A DNA stretch of 64,000 nucleotides from Auriscalpium vulgare (taxonomy: Eukaryota; Basidiomycota; Agaricomycetes; Russulales; Auriscalpiaceae): the NCBI GenBank assembly GCA_019915015.1, contig JAHBBC010000001.1:2356001-2420000 (forward strand), written 5' to 3'. The number at the start of each line of letters is the position of its first letter. Positions within the stretch are counted from its first letter, which is position 1. Under the pieces are notes generated by a model that saw only the letters and a program-made list of their open reading frames with translations, was not told where the DNA came from and searched no databases. Both the position numbers and the translations under genes were made by a program. Below are positions 21,108-32,967 of this stretch, piece after piece.

Positions 21108-23685
21108 ATGTCGACCGATCCTGTCAGGTCCTATGTCGACTGTGGTGTCCAGACTGGATCGCCTCTGCCGTCCTCTCCTCCGCTTCAGTCGGCTAGAGCC
21201 ATCACGCCGCCTTTCTCTGACGAGTTTTCTAATCTTGCGGACAACTCGCAAGTGTCGCCAATATCCGCAACGTCTACACAAGTGTCAAGAGCATACAACC
21301 AGTCGCTCGTCCTTCATTCCCCTCCTCTCTTCGTCGTCGCAAACGCTCGTTACCTGAAACCGCCTCGCCTTCCTCGACAGAAGCCTTCCCAGCTTCATGG
21401 AGACGCAGGAAGATTGTTTTCGCTGCCAGAGACTACTCCCCTCAGATCGACCAAGGCGGAGCTCAACATCACTCAGCGTGTCGTGTCAATGCCCGAGGGT
21501 CGCATCCTGGACTACAGCTTGTCATCCGACAGTCTCAACGCGTCGCTGAATAGTGCAGGGTCTATGCAATCTGATAATGACACCGGTACATTTTTGTGTC
21601 CTATATGCCTTATATCTCATCCTCAATCGTCGTCAAGACTCTGTCCTCATCATAGAGAATAATGGAGAATTGTCGGAAGCCTTCCTTCGGAACGAGAGCT
21701 CAGAAGAATTTTATCCGCCGGCTGGCTCGGAGATAGATGCGCAGCACGATGAAGGTTCTTATATGCGCATTTGGATTTCATTGTGAAACACTCATCGATC
21801 TATGGGTAGGATGGATTAGTTGGGCGAAATCTCCACCTAGACCAATACCTGCCCTTCATGGCCCGCTATCATTGCCGTACGCCCGCTGCCCGTCGTGAGT
21901 TATACTGTGTGATGTATACTACTATCTCTGACTTGACACAGTGGAGCTGAAGGCACGATCATCGAGGAGCGGGACCACCTTCCTAGAATGATCTGGGGCC
22001 TCGATGCCGAAGATCAAACCTCTATCCTTTCTCAGTCAGACCCTCATCTTGCCCCTGGTCCCGGAAACGCTCCTCTGACCCCTCTTTCTGTGCGCCATGG
22101 CCATCCCTCGCCTGCTCACAAGCGATACGTCTCGGACGTCCGTGGTCCTCCTCGGACTTCGCATCACGCTGCTATTTTGCCTCGCTCACCTGATGACGCT
22201 CGGCCGCGTGACCAAGAGAGGACTCTTCAGCCTAAGCCAGGCTCCTATACCCACGGGTCCGGAAACCACTACCACGAGGAGGTCCGACACAATGCTATCG
22301 ACTTGGATCTGCTCCGCGCTAGCGGTCTACCGACTACACACAAAGGTCCCGGCTACGTGTCTGAAGAGGATCTGGCACATGCTCTGAAGGATGTTTTGCA
22401 ACTACGAGACATCAATATCAGCAACGAGTTCTCGACCGTAAACGTCCAGCCTCTAGACTATTTCCCAAGTTCTTTTGGATACGATGACCAGCACCCTGTC
22501 CATGGCTCACGCCCAATGCAAGATTCTGGCCGCCCTACCATGAAAGTCTCATCGCGTCCTGCACTCGGCTCGGCTCTCCCACAAATAGTCATCGAACCTC
22601 GCTCTCCTGAGAAGTTCCGTGCGCCCCCACAGCGGCCAACAGCTATGGAGATTGCTCAGCACTATCATCAGCAGCAGCGACAACTTCATCGGGCCGGGAA
22701 CGTGCTGCCTACCCCTCCGAGTTCCTCATCTCCCCTATGGTCTTCCGAGTTCTCTCCGTATCAAGGCTCAGTCCCGTCTCCAGGCGCTGCTTACAAGCCC
22801 CAGTATAGTGCTCCTGCTCACGACTATGATCGCAATGCTTCAGACGGCGCAAGCCAGCTCCGTCGACTAGTCCACAAAAGGATGCCCGACATGTATTCAC
22901 ACTACGACGTGGCTCCATCTCTAGCTCCGGCAGCCCATATCAGCTCGTCCAGGCCGCAGCAGCACTCTGACTTGTCGAGCGATGCCGTCTCTGCTCAGAC
23001 CTTGATGGACTACCTCGCTCGACGGGACCTTCATCAGTTTCACGAGGATTTCAGCTCTTCTTCTGCTCCGCGACCCTCACAGAACGCGGGTCTGCCCGAC
23101 ATGCAGAGTTACCAAAATATTCGCCATTACAACCCAACCCTTGGTCGTATACCTCCATCGCCGACGTCTCCTGAAGTACACCAGCAGCGTGGTCACACAC
23201 ACGACAGGCAACCTCGCTCAATCCCGCTGGCGCGCCTCATCCAGCGCCGTCTCTCTGCCGTGCCAGAGGAGGACACGAGTTCGACGGTTCGCGGACGTTC
23301 TCCGTCGCCTCCTCCGTCCAAACAGCCTCGCGCGTACGGCGCAGCTCAGCAGCCGCACGAAATTTACGGCACCCCCTCTCAGTACCTGCATAACAAACTC
23401 GCGACCCAGAGTCGAATGCACGAGCCCGTCCTGCCCGAGCGCACCTATCACGCGCCACATGATGCAAGTCAGGTGAAGGTGAGGCTACCAATGTCGCCTA
23501 TCATGAACAGAGGAAACGGCGGTGGCGGGAGAGCGGTGCGTGGTGGTTATCAGAAGGATGGACGTGAACGAACAGAGGGTGGGATGGAGCGGGATGATGG
23601 AAGCGCCCCTGGCGGCGGCGATGGGATGGCTAGAAGGAAGTCGCGAGGAAGACCGCGTAAGGTCTTCGCCGGCGCTGCGAACTGA
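21108..23685 (+). CDS. Low-complexity protein with C-terminal AT-hook
   Basis: Probable nuclear protein of unknown function. I place the start at the ATG at 21108 (MSTDPVRSYVDCGVQTGSPL). The frame is open a little further 5' but only from non-ATG codons. Exon 1 ends near 21585; short exons with ELSEAFLRNESSEEFYPPAG and then RPIPALHGPLSLPYA lead to a long last exon (about 21952-23685) with GTIIEERDHLPRMIWGLDAE. Most of it is Pro/Ser/His/Gln-rich and probably disordered. Helical islands are SEEDLAHALKDVLQLRD and SLPLARLIQRRLSAVPEE-like. The C-terminus has a Gly-rich tract and the motif RRKSRGRPRKVF, an AT-hook (core RGRP) expected to bind the minor groove of AT-rich DNA. I recognise no catalytic domain. 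Confidence 0.72.
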
Positions 23686-24430
23686 AGAAGAAATAAAGTA
23701 ATCGTCCCGGCCTCTTTTCTTCATCATTCCCGAACACGATGTTCTGTTGTTTTCCTCAGATCTCGTTGTCTGCTTTCCCATGGTCCCACTTCCGTGTTTG
23801 CCGCCTCAAGAGTTCGTTTTTCTCAGGATTGCTTTTCTCGTGCAGAAATATCCCGCTCGTGACTACATCAACGGATCAGTGACAGTTACGTAGCATCTCG
23901 TTCAGATTCTTCCGCATGGCACACCGTTCAGCACTTTCATTTATCAGTCTCCATGATCACAAATGTCCTTGAAGCGCCAGTTTTGGTGCGACAGTCCACA
24001 AGGTTTCTGACGGCGCCCTTTTCGTCGCTTTCTTGTGATGTGATGGTGGCAGCGCATACCACATTCAGCGTAGGTTTCAGATGCCGGTCTCCCCGCAGCT
24101 TTCTGTTCAACGGGCAAAGTGTCTACACGCTGTGATTTGCTGCGTCCAACTCCTTTGCCCGTTTCGTAGTAAGTATTCTATTGCTGGGTCGATGGTCTGC
24201 AACTCAACGAGCAACTCTGCAGGACAACGCAGCGTCCAGCTACGTTCAAGTTATTGCCCTCACGCTCTCACTTTTGAGCACTGGCGTATCGCTCCATTTC
24301 TATCATTGTCAAGCCACCTGTGCGTAGGTTTATACCCGCACTCTATCTGCCGATTGTTCTGTGTTTGCGTGCTCCGGCACTCATTTCCACCGTGAATTCT
24401 GGTGAGGCGCTGTCCCTCAAAATTCCCCCC

Positions 24431-24674
24431 GGTACCTCATCCACAGGGCCTGTTTTCTTGCCTCGGTACCTCATCCACAGGGGCCTGTTTTCTTGCCTCG
24501 GTACCTCATCCACAGGGGGCTGTTTTCTTGCCTCGGTACCTCATCCACAGGGGGCTGTTTTCTTGCCTCGGTACCTCATCCACAGGGGGCTGTTTTCTTG
24601 CCTCGGTACCTCATCCACAGGGGGCTGTTTTCTTGCCTCGGTACCTCATCCACCCGGGCCTATCTGCCGGCTTC
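24431..24674. repeat. 35-bp minisatellite, about seven copies
   Basis: The unit has the form GGTACCTCATCCACAGGGGG followed by CTGTTTTCTTGCCTC, 35 bp in all. Copies begin at 24431 (34 bp, one G short), 24465, 24500, 24535, 24570, 24605 and 24640. Units three to six are identical; the first two differ by one or two bases and the seventh is degenerate in its second half. Two more decayed units trail to about 24760. As 35 is not a multiple of three, all three plus-strand frames stay open with a 35-residue period, which creates misleading open frames. There are no spacers, so it is a head-to-tail satellite, not a CRISPR. Confidence 0.95.
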
Positions 24675-27452
24675 GGGATCTCTTCCACCCACAAGGCCGT
24701 ATTACTTAGCCTGCCTCGGGATCTCATCCACACCGTGACGGGCCTTTTTTCCTGCGTTCTCCGCATCTTCCCTCGCTGTCACTAGTCACTGCTAGCGTGC
24801 ATCATGCTAGCACGATGTCCGGCGTCCGCTTTGACCGGTTCCGCTATTTATTCGTCTACAGGGATCGCCTTGTACCCGCTTCGCAGTTCCATCCATGTTT
24901 TACAGCTGTATCACACATCTGGCCCTGAGGCTGACCCTGCGCCGTGGTTCTGGAAGATCAATTTGCGAACCACGTTCATCATCCAGGACGGCTCCCTCAT
25001 CATTGTTCATGCCCCTTGTGCGCGACATCGTGCGCAGTCGTAGGGTCGCGCACCGGTTGGCTGACCGTGCTTGTTCGTCATGTTCTGACAACACATTTAG
25101 AGATGCAACTTGGCGCCGCTCAGATGCTTCCGACTCGCTTAGTCCTCTCGGCGGAGCTCCAGGAGCCAATTAGAGGGTATCACTGACTGCCGACGAAAGC
25201 AGACATGTCAGAAACGTCGAACAAGAGGTTCGCAGGTGACTCCGACCACATGCTCCTGGTCGCTCTTCCTGGCAGGACCTGGATAGCCAGACCTCCACTG
25301 GCCAAGAGACGTGCCACTGGACCAGTGCTAGACGCAGCTAGAACCTCACACCGGCGGACGCCGATAGACACAACAATAGAATTACGTAGGGGGTGTGGCC
25401 CTTGTTTGTAACCTAAAGTAAATAAGGTACTGGACTTGTCGCTTCAGGGGCAGCCCCGATGCTCGTGGGTCTGGCGTTGGGCGGCTCGCTTTGCCCGACG
25501 GGCACTCGACGGTTCCCGCGGCCATTGGCCATCGCGGTGAACGTTCCACTTTGTCCAACCGGAGATATAGACAGAATCAAAGGCGTTTGATGTCACGGTG
25601 AATATCGCAGACATTGTGTTGTATGTGGCAGCGGGACTTACAATGGGGTCTTACGAACGTAATTCACAGGCTGGGAGTCGATGCACCAAGCCCCCGAACC
25701 TTGGAATTGTAGCGCCCGCCGGATCAGTGGACTCGGTAAAGACTTGCGTCATGTGTTCGGTCAATTCCAACGCACGATGTGTTGTTTTTCGGTGTACCTT
25801 TGTGCACCTTGTGTCGTACATGGGACACCATACGTAACCGTCGGCCCCGTGAGACGAGGAGCCGGATAGACAACCAGCATCGCAGACTGTGAGCCCACGT
25901 CCTATCAGAAACAATATACGCGAAACTCGACGAAGATGCCGTACCTAGTCGGCAAGGCGAAAGAGTGCTACCATCTGTACTTCGGAGTCGGAGGCAATGG
26001 GCGAGGGAGCGGACGCATGTCCCAGGGACGCCTTCGGGACTGCTGAGCCCTTGCGTTCGAAAGTTCCTTGCGGTGGTCCCGTCGCTTTTCAGACCTTGCC
26101 ACACCGGACCAGACAATAGATGATGACAGGGCGGAAACACATCCTTTTGATGGCGAATGAGCCGCAGAGGCCGAATGAAGCATATCGTCATTGAAACCAA
26201 TAGCATGCCACAAGCTCCCTATACAAAGACTCGAGTGGCTTCATCAGGAAACCTGGTCTAATGCCCGTCAAAGTGAGTATGGAACATCCCGTGCCGTACA
26301 AGACCAAGGCACTTCAGATGAAGTGATGAAGTGAAATAACCATCGTCGTCGAACCTCAATCTTCGACAGGCATCTCTCGTATCACGGCAGAGAATGAATA
26401 TCGGACCTCTCAGGCCCAAGACATGCATGGAAGTTGATGACCATTAGCTTCGCGATTCCCATGTCAGACTGTCGTTGGCTTACCGAACCGCGAGGATCAT
26501 AATGTCAAAAACGTTGAGACGTTTGAGGTACGGCAGCAAAGTCGTGGGAGGGAGTTTGAACAATTGTTGTGTGAGGTAGGGTCGGATTTGCTAGAGTTAC
26601 GAAGACAAAGCATGCCGGCGCCGACTTGTTGATCCAAGCTGCCCTGTCGCGTTCGTAGCGACACGGCGACGCCAAAGATTCTTTAGCTCGGAAGTAGCAA
26701 GACTTTCAGAGGCTGTCCAGAGTCGATACGATGATATATCAGGTTGCATGACCGTTGGGCGATGGGTGAGGACAAGACGTATACGTAGCAACCGAAGAGC
26801 ACAGATGCGGAGAAGGCCGGCTAGGGTGTTACGAGAACGCCCGGAGACGCCGCTGACAGATCAGCCCGAGGTCGTTCATTTCTCTGGTTCCACCCCTCCG
26901 AGTTCGCGTATGGTTTCATTTTCGCAGACGGAGCACCGTTAATGGAATGTCCAGATTACGGGAAGGGCCCGTATGCGCTAGCTGACTGGCATCAACCCCT
27001 TAAACCGAGCTCAAGCCTCCGAACCATGTAACGGAAATCTCGTTACTTGATGTTTTCAATGCCCTCAGACTAACATATCATATACTCTGCAGGTCATGAT
27101 GCAAGCGCAGGGTTCTGTAGGCCTCTGCCCTTGCTGAGGTTGGCGCGAGCAAGTAATATGGCGCTTCCAGCTTGTACTTGCTTCGAGCTCGGAATCTCGA
27201 CATCGACGTATGTATGCGTGTCACCGGAACTCAAAATACTTGTGACTTGTTACTCGTCCTGGCTATTTGGTGCCTCTGTGCTATGACCGATTTAGCCTCG
27301 TTTCAACTCCTGGGTATACCCGGCAATGGCTGAGAACCTCGTGCCTTGGTTTCTGTGTCGCAGAGTGCTGTCACACTGGCACGAAAAACTGGCCCTATTG
27401 ACCCAGGAACATTACCTCAAATTCTGGCTCACGCACCCGGAGGTCAGTCGAT

Positions 27453-27460
27453 TATAAAAG
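27453..27460 (+). promoter_or_regulatory. TATA box of the laccase gene
   Basis: TATAAAAG lies 66-73 bp before the laccase ATG at 27526, in the position usual for secreted-enzyme genes of basidiomycetes. A pyrimidine-rich run follows it. Confidence 0.75.
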
Positions 27461-27525
27461 GCCTCAGTGTACTTTCTTTTCTCCTCAGAGTTCGATCCCC
27501 ATCGTCTCAGTTCCACTCATTCGTG

Positions 27526-30155
27526 ATGCTGAAGTATCGCTCCCTAGCCCTTCTTTCGGTGTCTCTGACCCCCGTGGCCTATGCGGCTATTGGACCCATC
27601 GCCGATCTCCATATCGTCAATCAGGTCATCGCACCAGATGGTTATTCTCGCGCGTGAGTGCAATGTCGTATATCTCCTCTCTTCTTCCTCTACTGAACAC
27701 ATACTGTGTTCAGCACTGTCCTCGCTGGAGGAACATTCCCTGGGCCTCTGATCACAGGCTTCAAGGTGTGTTCAGTGCCAGAATCACAGTACATGACACT
27801 GACACTGTGCCGTCGCTCCGTCCAGGGGGATACCTTTTTGCTTAATGTCAAGGACGACTTGACGGATGACACAATGGACCTCGCCACGTCCATCGTTCGT
27901 CCATATTATTCTACGTTTTCCGTCACATTTTCATACAGATCCCTGATAGCACTGGCACGGGCTGTTCCAGAAGACCACCAATTACGCCGATGGCCCGTCT
28001 TTCGTGACTCAGTGCCCCATCGTTCCCACCAACTCCTTCCAGTACAACTTCAAGGTTCCCGACCAGGCCGTGAGTTAGCTCACTTCTCAGACGCTCTCCG
28101 AGTCACAAATACTTATATGATTTTGTCGCAGGGGACCTTCTGGTATCACAGGTAGGTTTCTAACGGTACTCTGTCCGTCATTCATTCACGCGCCCTCAGT
28201 CATTTCAAGAACCAATACTGCGATGGCCTGAGGGGCGCGTTCGTTGTATATGACCCTCTCGATCCTAACAGACTGCTCTACGATATCGATGATGGTCGGT
28301 TATTTCGCACGTTACTCTAAGCGCCATTGAGCTGATTGCATCATGTTCCACAGAGAGCACCGTGATCACCCTCGCGGACTGGCACGTACACGTATAAAGT
28401 CACCGCAAACGCCGTTTATCTGATCGCCTTGCTCTGTCAGGTATCATTATTTGTCAACAAATGCACCGCCCGTCCCGTAAGTAGCGCGGTGCCCGTCAGA
28501 TAAACTCGGGCTGAGGCGATGTATCTCCTCAGACAGATTGCCACCGGGCTGATTAATGGGAAGGGCCGCTATAGTGGCGGCCCTACCAACGTGCCGCTGT
28601 CCGTCATCAACGTGGTACAAGGCCTTCGGTGAGTATTTAGACGTCACGGTGTCCATATGGGAGAAGAACCGCGACTGACTCGGCGCCATCTCTTTCAGTT
28701 ACAGGTTCCGCGTGGTCTCGATCTCATGCGATGCGGGCTTCACATTCTCCATTGATCAGCACAAGTTGACTGTCATTGAGGCCGATGGGCAAAACACAAA
28801 GCCGCTTTTGGTAGATAACGTCCTGGTTCTTGCTGGTGAGATCTACGCATGGGTGCGCGTATCACGTTCAAGTCGCTGATGACTGTATGTCAAGGTCAAC
28901 GTTACTCTGTTGTGGTAAGTTTTCGCTACTCGTAACAGCGTGGTACCTTGATGGACCGCGTCACGCCAGATGAAAGCGGACCAGCCAATCGCAAATTACT
29001 GTGAGTTTGTAAACTGCCCTGTTTTCGTCGTATTCTACCTAATACATTGGCGCATCAGGGATTCGCTCAGTCCCTCCAGGACAGACCACAGATGGCGGGC
29101 AGAACTCAGCCATTCTGCGATATCTGCTTGCACCCAACAGTGATCCCACAAGCACGAGCACACTCAGTCTGCCGCTTGTGGAGACGAACCTCCATGTGAG
29201 CCCTCTGAATCTTGGCATGCATCCATGATGTCTGATCCCATCTCTAGCCACTCACCAGTTCGCCTGTGGTAGGGCTATCCCATTCCTTTCTACGCTGAGG
29301 ACTGGATATTCATCACTTACTTTAGCCCGGAAGCCCCACCCCCGGAGGCGCAGACATCAACATCAACCTGGACATTGCTTTCGTGCGTGCCGCTTTTCTG
29401 GAACCCGTTCTCCCGTCGAAAATACTGACGTTCATCTCGCAGAGCTTCACCACCTTTGAATTCGAAGTCAACGGCACCCCCTTCCACCCACCGAACGTTC
29501 CTGCCTTACTCCAGATCTTGAGCGGCACGTCTTCAGTCACCGACCTTCTTCCCAGCGGCAGCTACTACGCCCTTGAGGCCGGCAAGTCAGTGGAGATCAC
29601 CATGCCCGGCGGTGCTATTGGTGGTCCGGTGAGCCGGGCAGGCTTCATTGAACTTGTGAATGCTGAAGACTGACAATTTCATGCGCAGCATCCTATTCAT
29701 CTCCACGGCGTACGTTTCCTTTGTCCACCGCAGCAGGAGGCGCAATTCTGATATTTTGTCTAGCATGCGTTCCACGTCGTACGCAGCGCGGGTAATTCCA
29801 CTTATAACTTCGACGACCCCGTCATACGGGACGTGGTCAGCATCGGCACGTCATCGAGCGACCAGACAACTATCCGGTTCGTAGCTGACAACCCGGGACC
29901 GTGGTTCCTTCACTGCCACATCGACTGGCACTTGAATACGTACGCTGGGCTTCCTTCCGTACCGCGTTTTTATGCTGACGCATTTGCTTAGTGGATTGGC
30001 TGTCGTATTCGCGGAGGATATCGGCGACATCCCAGCTCAGGACCCTGTTCCCGGTATGTATCATTCTGCTCATGTAGAACCCCCTTGCTCACAAGTCGGT
30101 TGTAGATGCCTGGAAGAACTTGTGTCCCCTCTACAACACGTTCATCGGTTCTTGA
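27526..30155 (+). CDS. Secreted laccase (multicopper oxidase)
   Basis: Extracellular blue copper phenol oxidase that couples one-electron oxidation of phenolics to reduction of O2 to water. The start at 27526 gives a signal peptide, [20 protein letters not shown]. Mature laccase follows: [28 protein letters not shown] (copper motif L1), [19 protein letters not shown] (L2), [32 protein letters not shown] (L3) and [13 protein letters not shown] (L4). All ten His and the Cys ligand are visible. The residue ten after that Cys is Leu (NTGLAVVF) at the T1 axial site, where high-potential laccases often have Phe. More than a dozen small introns interrupt it. One, at 28382-28440, appears to use a GC donor, and only that choice keeps DWYHYLS in frame. 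The end, YNTFIGS, is at 30155. Confidence 0.93.
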
Positions 30156-30757
30156 TTGATATGTATCGGTTCACCTGTCCTTACTTTCTATGCTTTTCTT
30201 AACTTGTACTTCGGGCTTGATCGCTTTGCCCTTGGTTTGCCTTCACGACTCAGGCAGAGCTTTATACCTTTCTTTTGGGCTAAATATATGTAGGGCTCTC
30301 GTTGAACTTGTCGGTCTTTCCCTTCTTTAGCAGCGCACGGGATATGTATTGAATAACTTTATGGGCTCTTCGATGCTCTCCTACTAAACTTATGGTTTAT
30401 CTCGGCTTTGACTTGCTATCGCAGAATTGATGTGCCAATATTGTCTCATGCATCGTGGACTCATCTAAGTCCCCTGTCTTTGCAAAATGCCGAGGTGATA
30501 TATCAGAGGATCAGAGTATGACGTTTCTGAGGACTTGATGAGATCGGCAAAGCGAGGCAGGGCGCAACTTTGTCTTTCCTTTGCGAAGACTCTCCAAGGA
30601 GCATTCAGGCGCAGATACCACTGAGTGACAGTAAGTGCTGAGTGTCGATGCTCACTTTGTTGTCCGGATCCTAAGCTTGTTGTTATAAATCAAGTTTCCA
30701 TTGTACTGCACTTGCTTAGTCTAATACGATGAAGTCATGACGTCATGCAAGACGACC
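30156..30757. other. 3' region between convergent laccase and PrpD genes
   Basis: AT-rich, T-tract-containing sequence after the laccase stop, with no open frame of note. It probably holds both 3' UTRs. Nothing else is seen. Confidence 0.5.
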
Positions 30758-32756
30758 TCACGACTTCACGAAGAGGTCAGTGAACTTGTCAGCGGGAAGC
30801 TCCCACAGAGACTTTGCATCAGAAACTGTGTCCACAATCCTACAAAAGAATAACGATCAGCGGCAGGGCAACTTAGAACCGTGAATGACTCACGTCTTCT
30901 GGTGCGCCTCGTCAAAGTGGTGTCCAATGTGACGCTGGAACTTGGAGAGCAGAAGCGGTGTGCCCTCCGCGCGGCGGCGCTTGTGTCCGACAGGGTACTC
31001 GACCTCAACCTCGTCGAGGACGGTGCCGTCGTTGAGCTCGACGAGCAGCGCGTTGCCGATGGAGCGCTTTTCGGGGTCGTGGTAGTCGACGCTGAAGCGC
31101 TTGTCCTCAACGCAGTACATCTTGGCGCGCAGGGCGTCGATGCGCGGGTCGGCAGCGGACTTGTCGGTGCTTCAGGAGGATGTCAGTGCGACAGTCCGCT
31201 TCAACGAAGATGAGGACATACTAGGACTCGGAGTTCAGCTTGCCGTAAATAAGAGGGTAGGCAACCATGTAGCTGATCGCGTGGCTGTATTTTGTTTTTG
31301 TATCAGTACAGAAACAAAACCGGAGAGGAAACGAGAGCACTGACTCGCGGTCGGCGAAGTTGTCAAGCGGTCCTTGCTTGTCGATGATCCGAATGGCAGC
31401 CTCCTGGGTGCGGATGCGCACGCTCTTGATGTCCTCCGCGGTCTTTCCGAGCGCCTGCAGCTTGTCGTACACGGTGTGCGAAGCCTCGACGGCGGTCTGT
31501 GCATGAAACTCTGCCGGGTACGAGATCTTGAACAGTACGTTCTCCATCACATACGAACCATATGGGCGCTGGAACTCAAACGGCTTTCCCTGCACGCACA
31601 TTAGTATAATGAAGAGGATTGCTATGAAGTTTCTCACTTTGTTGAGGACGTCGTAGAAGCCCCAAGTTTTCGCTGTGAGCACGGAGGGAAGACCCTTCTC
31701 GCCCTTTTTGACGAGATACGCGAGGTTGACGGCACGCGAGCAGGCGTCTCCGGCAGCCCATGACTTCCGTGAGCCAGTGTTTGGCGCGTGACGGTATGTG
31801 CGGAGAGACTGGCCGTCGACCCAAGCCTGAGAGACTGCATCCACCGTTTGCTCGCGGGAGAGGCCCCTGAAAACTGATACTTAGCGCCATGTACCCATAT
31901 AATGAGGGCTAAAGACGCACAGTAGCTTAGAAACCACAGCCGTGGACGCGACCTTGACGAGCACGACGTGGTCCAGCCCGACACGGTTGAAGGAGTTGAG
32001 GAGGGCAAGGCAACCCTGGATTTCGTGCGCCTTGATCATGCCTTCTAACACATCCTTGACGGTAACCTTCTGGCCGGTGCGGGCGAGGTGGTCCGCCACA
32101 GCGAGGATAGCGCCGAGGTTGTCGGAAGGGTGTCCCCCTGCAGATTTGCAGTCAGTATGGCTTGTATGGGCACGTGCGGGACGAACATTCGGCGGCCAAG
32201 AAGCAGTCGTTGAAGTCCAGCCATCTGATGATGGTGCCAATGTTAAAGGCGCCGCGGATGGGGTCGAGCTGGTAGTTGGTGCCAGGGACCTTCGTTCCTA
32301 GGTGGGGGTAAGGGCCCGTCAGGCGTCCGAACAATGAGCGGATCAGGACTGGAACGCACCGTTCGGAACGACTGTTCCTTCAACAACGGGGCCCAAGAGG
32401 GCCTTGCACTCCGGGAAGCGGAGGCCCTCGAGCCCGCATCCGATGGTGTCAATCAAGCAAAGGCGTGCAGTCTCCCATGCCAGGTCGGACGTGACCTGAT
32501 AGTCGTGCACGTAGTCCGCGATGTCCTGAACAACCTGGTCGGGGTCGGGGCGCAGCGTCGACTCGCCGTAATGGGTCGCCATGGTGCGTGCAGCGAAAGG
32601 AATGTGGGGAAGTTTGCTTGCGCTGGTGCGAGGGCGGGGAGCTGGGCGCGAGGCGATTAGATTAGCTGATGAGGAGATAGCGGCTCGTTGGACACGGGAG
32701 ATGCCAGCTCGTGTGTGAGCTGCACGCAGAGGGAGGTGCGAGTGCGCGCGCAACAT
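30758..32756 (-). CDS. 2-methylcitrate dehydratase, PrpD family
   Basis: Mitochondrial MmgE/PrpD enzyme; the fungal member dehydrates 2-methylcitrate in propionyl-CoA detoxification. I choose the start at 32756 because the extra 58 residues ([18 protein letters not shown] and on, rich in Arg/Ser/Ala and lacking acids) form a typical mitochondrial presequence before [15 protein letters not shown]. The body reads [94 protein letters not shown] and [20 protein letters not shown]. These match the two-domain PrpD fold in order and length, ending TDLFVKS at 30758. A TATA-like run sits at 32797-32811. No methylcitrate synthase is nearby. Related cis-aconitate or iminodisuccinate-type activities cannot be excluded. 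Confidence 0.9.
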
Positions 32757-32796
32757 ATGGACGGCGAGACGAGGACGAGGGCTTGGTTGACGAGAC

Positions 32797-32811
32797 TATA
32801 TTATATATTTA
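32797..32811 (-). promoter_or_regulatory. TATA-like element of the PrpD gene
   Basis: An AT-only run reading AAATATATAATATA on the minus strand lies about 45 bp before the ATG at 32756. This supports the longer, presequence-containing start. Confidence 0.55.
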
Positions 32812-32967
32812 CGTGCCGGGCGGCCTCACGTGCTTCACCTCTGCCGAAATTTGCGTTCAAGATGACCCGCCTCAGGCTCGCGTTGCCTCACGGCCGCCCC
32901 GCTCGGGACGGCGGGACTCCTTTCACGGAGGCCTCGCAGACAGCAGCTCGCTTTATTCTGTCCAACA

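Larger units (their letters stand above)
23686..27525. other. Gene-poor island, 3.8 kb
   Basis: This is the longest stretch without a credible gene. The left part carries the 35-bp minisatellite listed separately. Open frames elsewhere are short, mutually overlapping and resemble no transposase, reverse transcriptase or integrase. No terminal inverted repeats stood out by eye. It could be the decayed remains of a mobile element, a subtelomere-like or heterochromatic patch, or a source of long non-coding RNA. The right end is the laccase promoter. Confidence 0.6.

Noticed and set aside
20881..21357. Alternative upstream start for the AT-hook protein from 20881 or 21054
   Set aside because: The frame at 20881 is a different phase with unlikely composition, and the codon at 21054 is TTG, not ATG. 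The ATG at 21108 fits the downstream protein frame.
24431..24674. Resemblance to a CRISPR array (regular 35-bp repeats)
   Set aside because: Units are head to tail without spacers, no cas genes exist and the genome is eukaryotic.
24320..24785. Three long overlapping plus-strand ORFs with a 35-residue repeat
   Set aside because: They arise because a 35-bp tandem repeat without stops shifts frame each unit, so all three frames stay open with the same repeated peptide. No promoter, signal peptide or homology supports a gene.
25598..26942. Short ORFs within the gene-poor island, considered as transposon remains
   Set aside because: No reverse transcriptase, integrase, transposase or helitron motif could be read in any frame, and no terminal repeats were found by eye.
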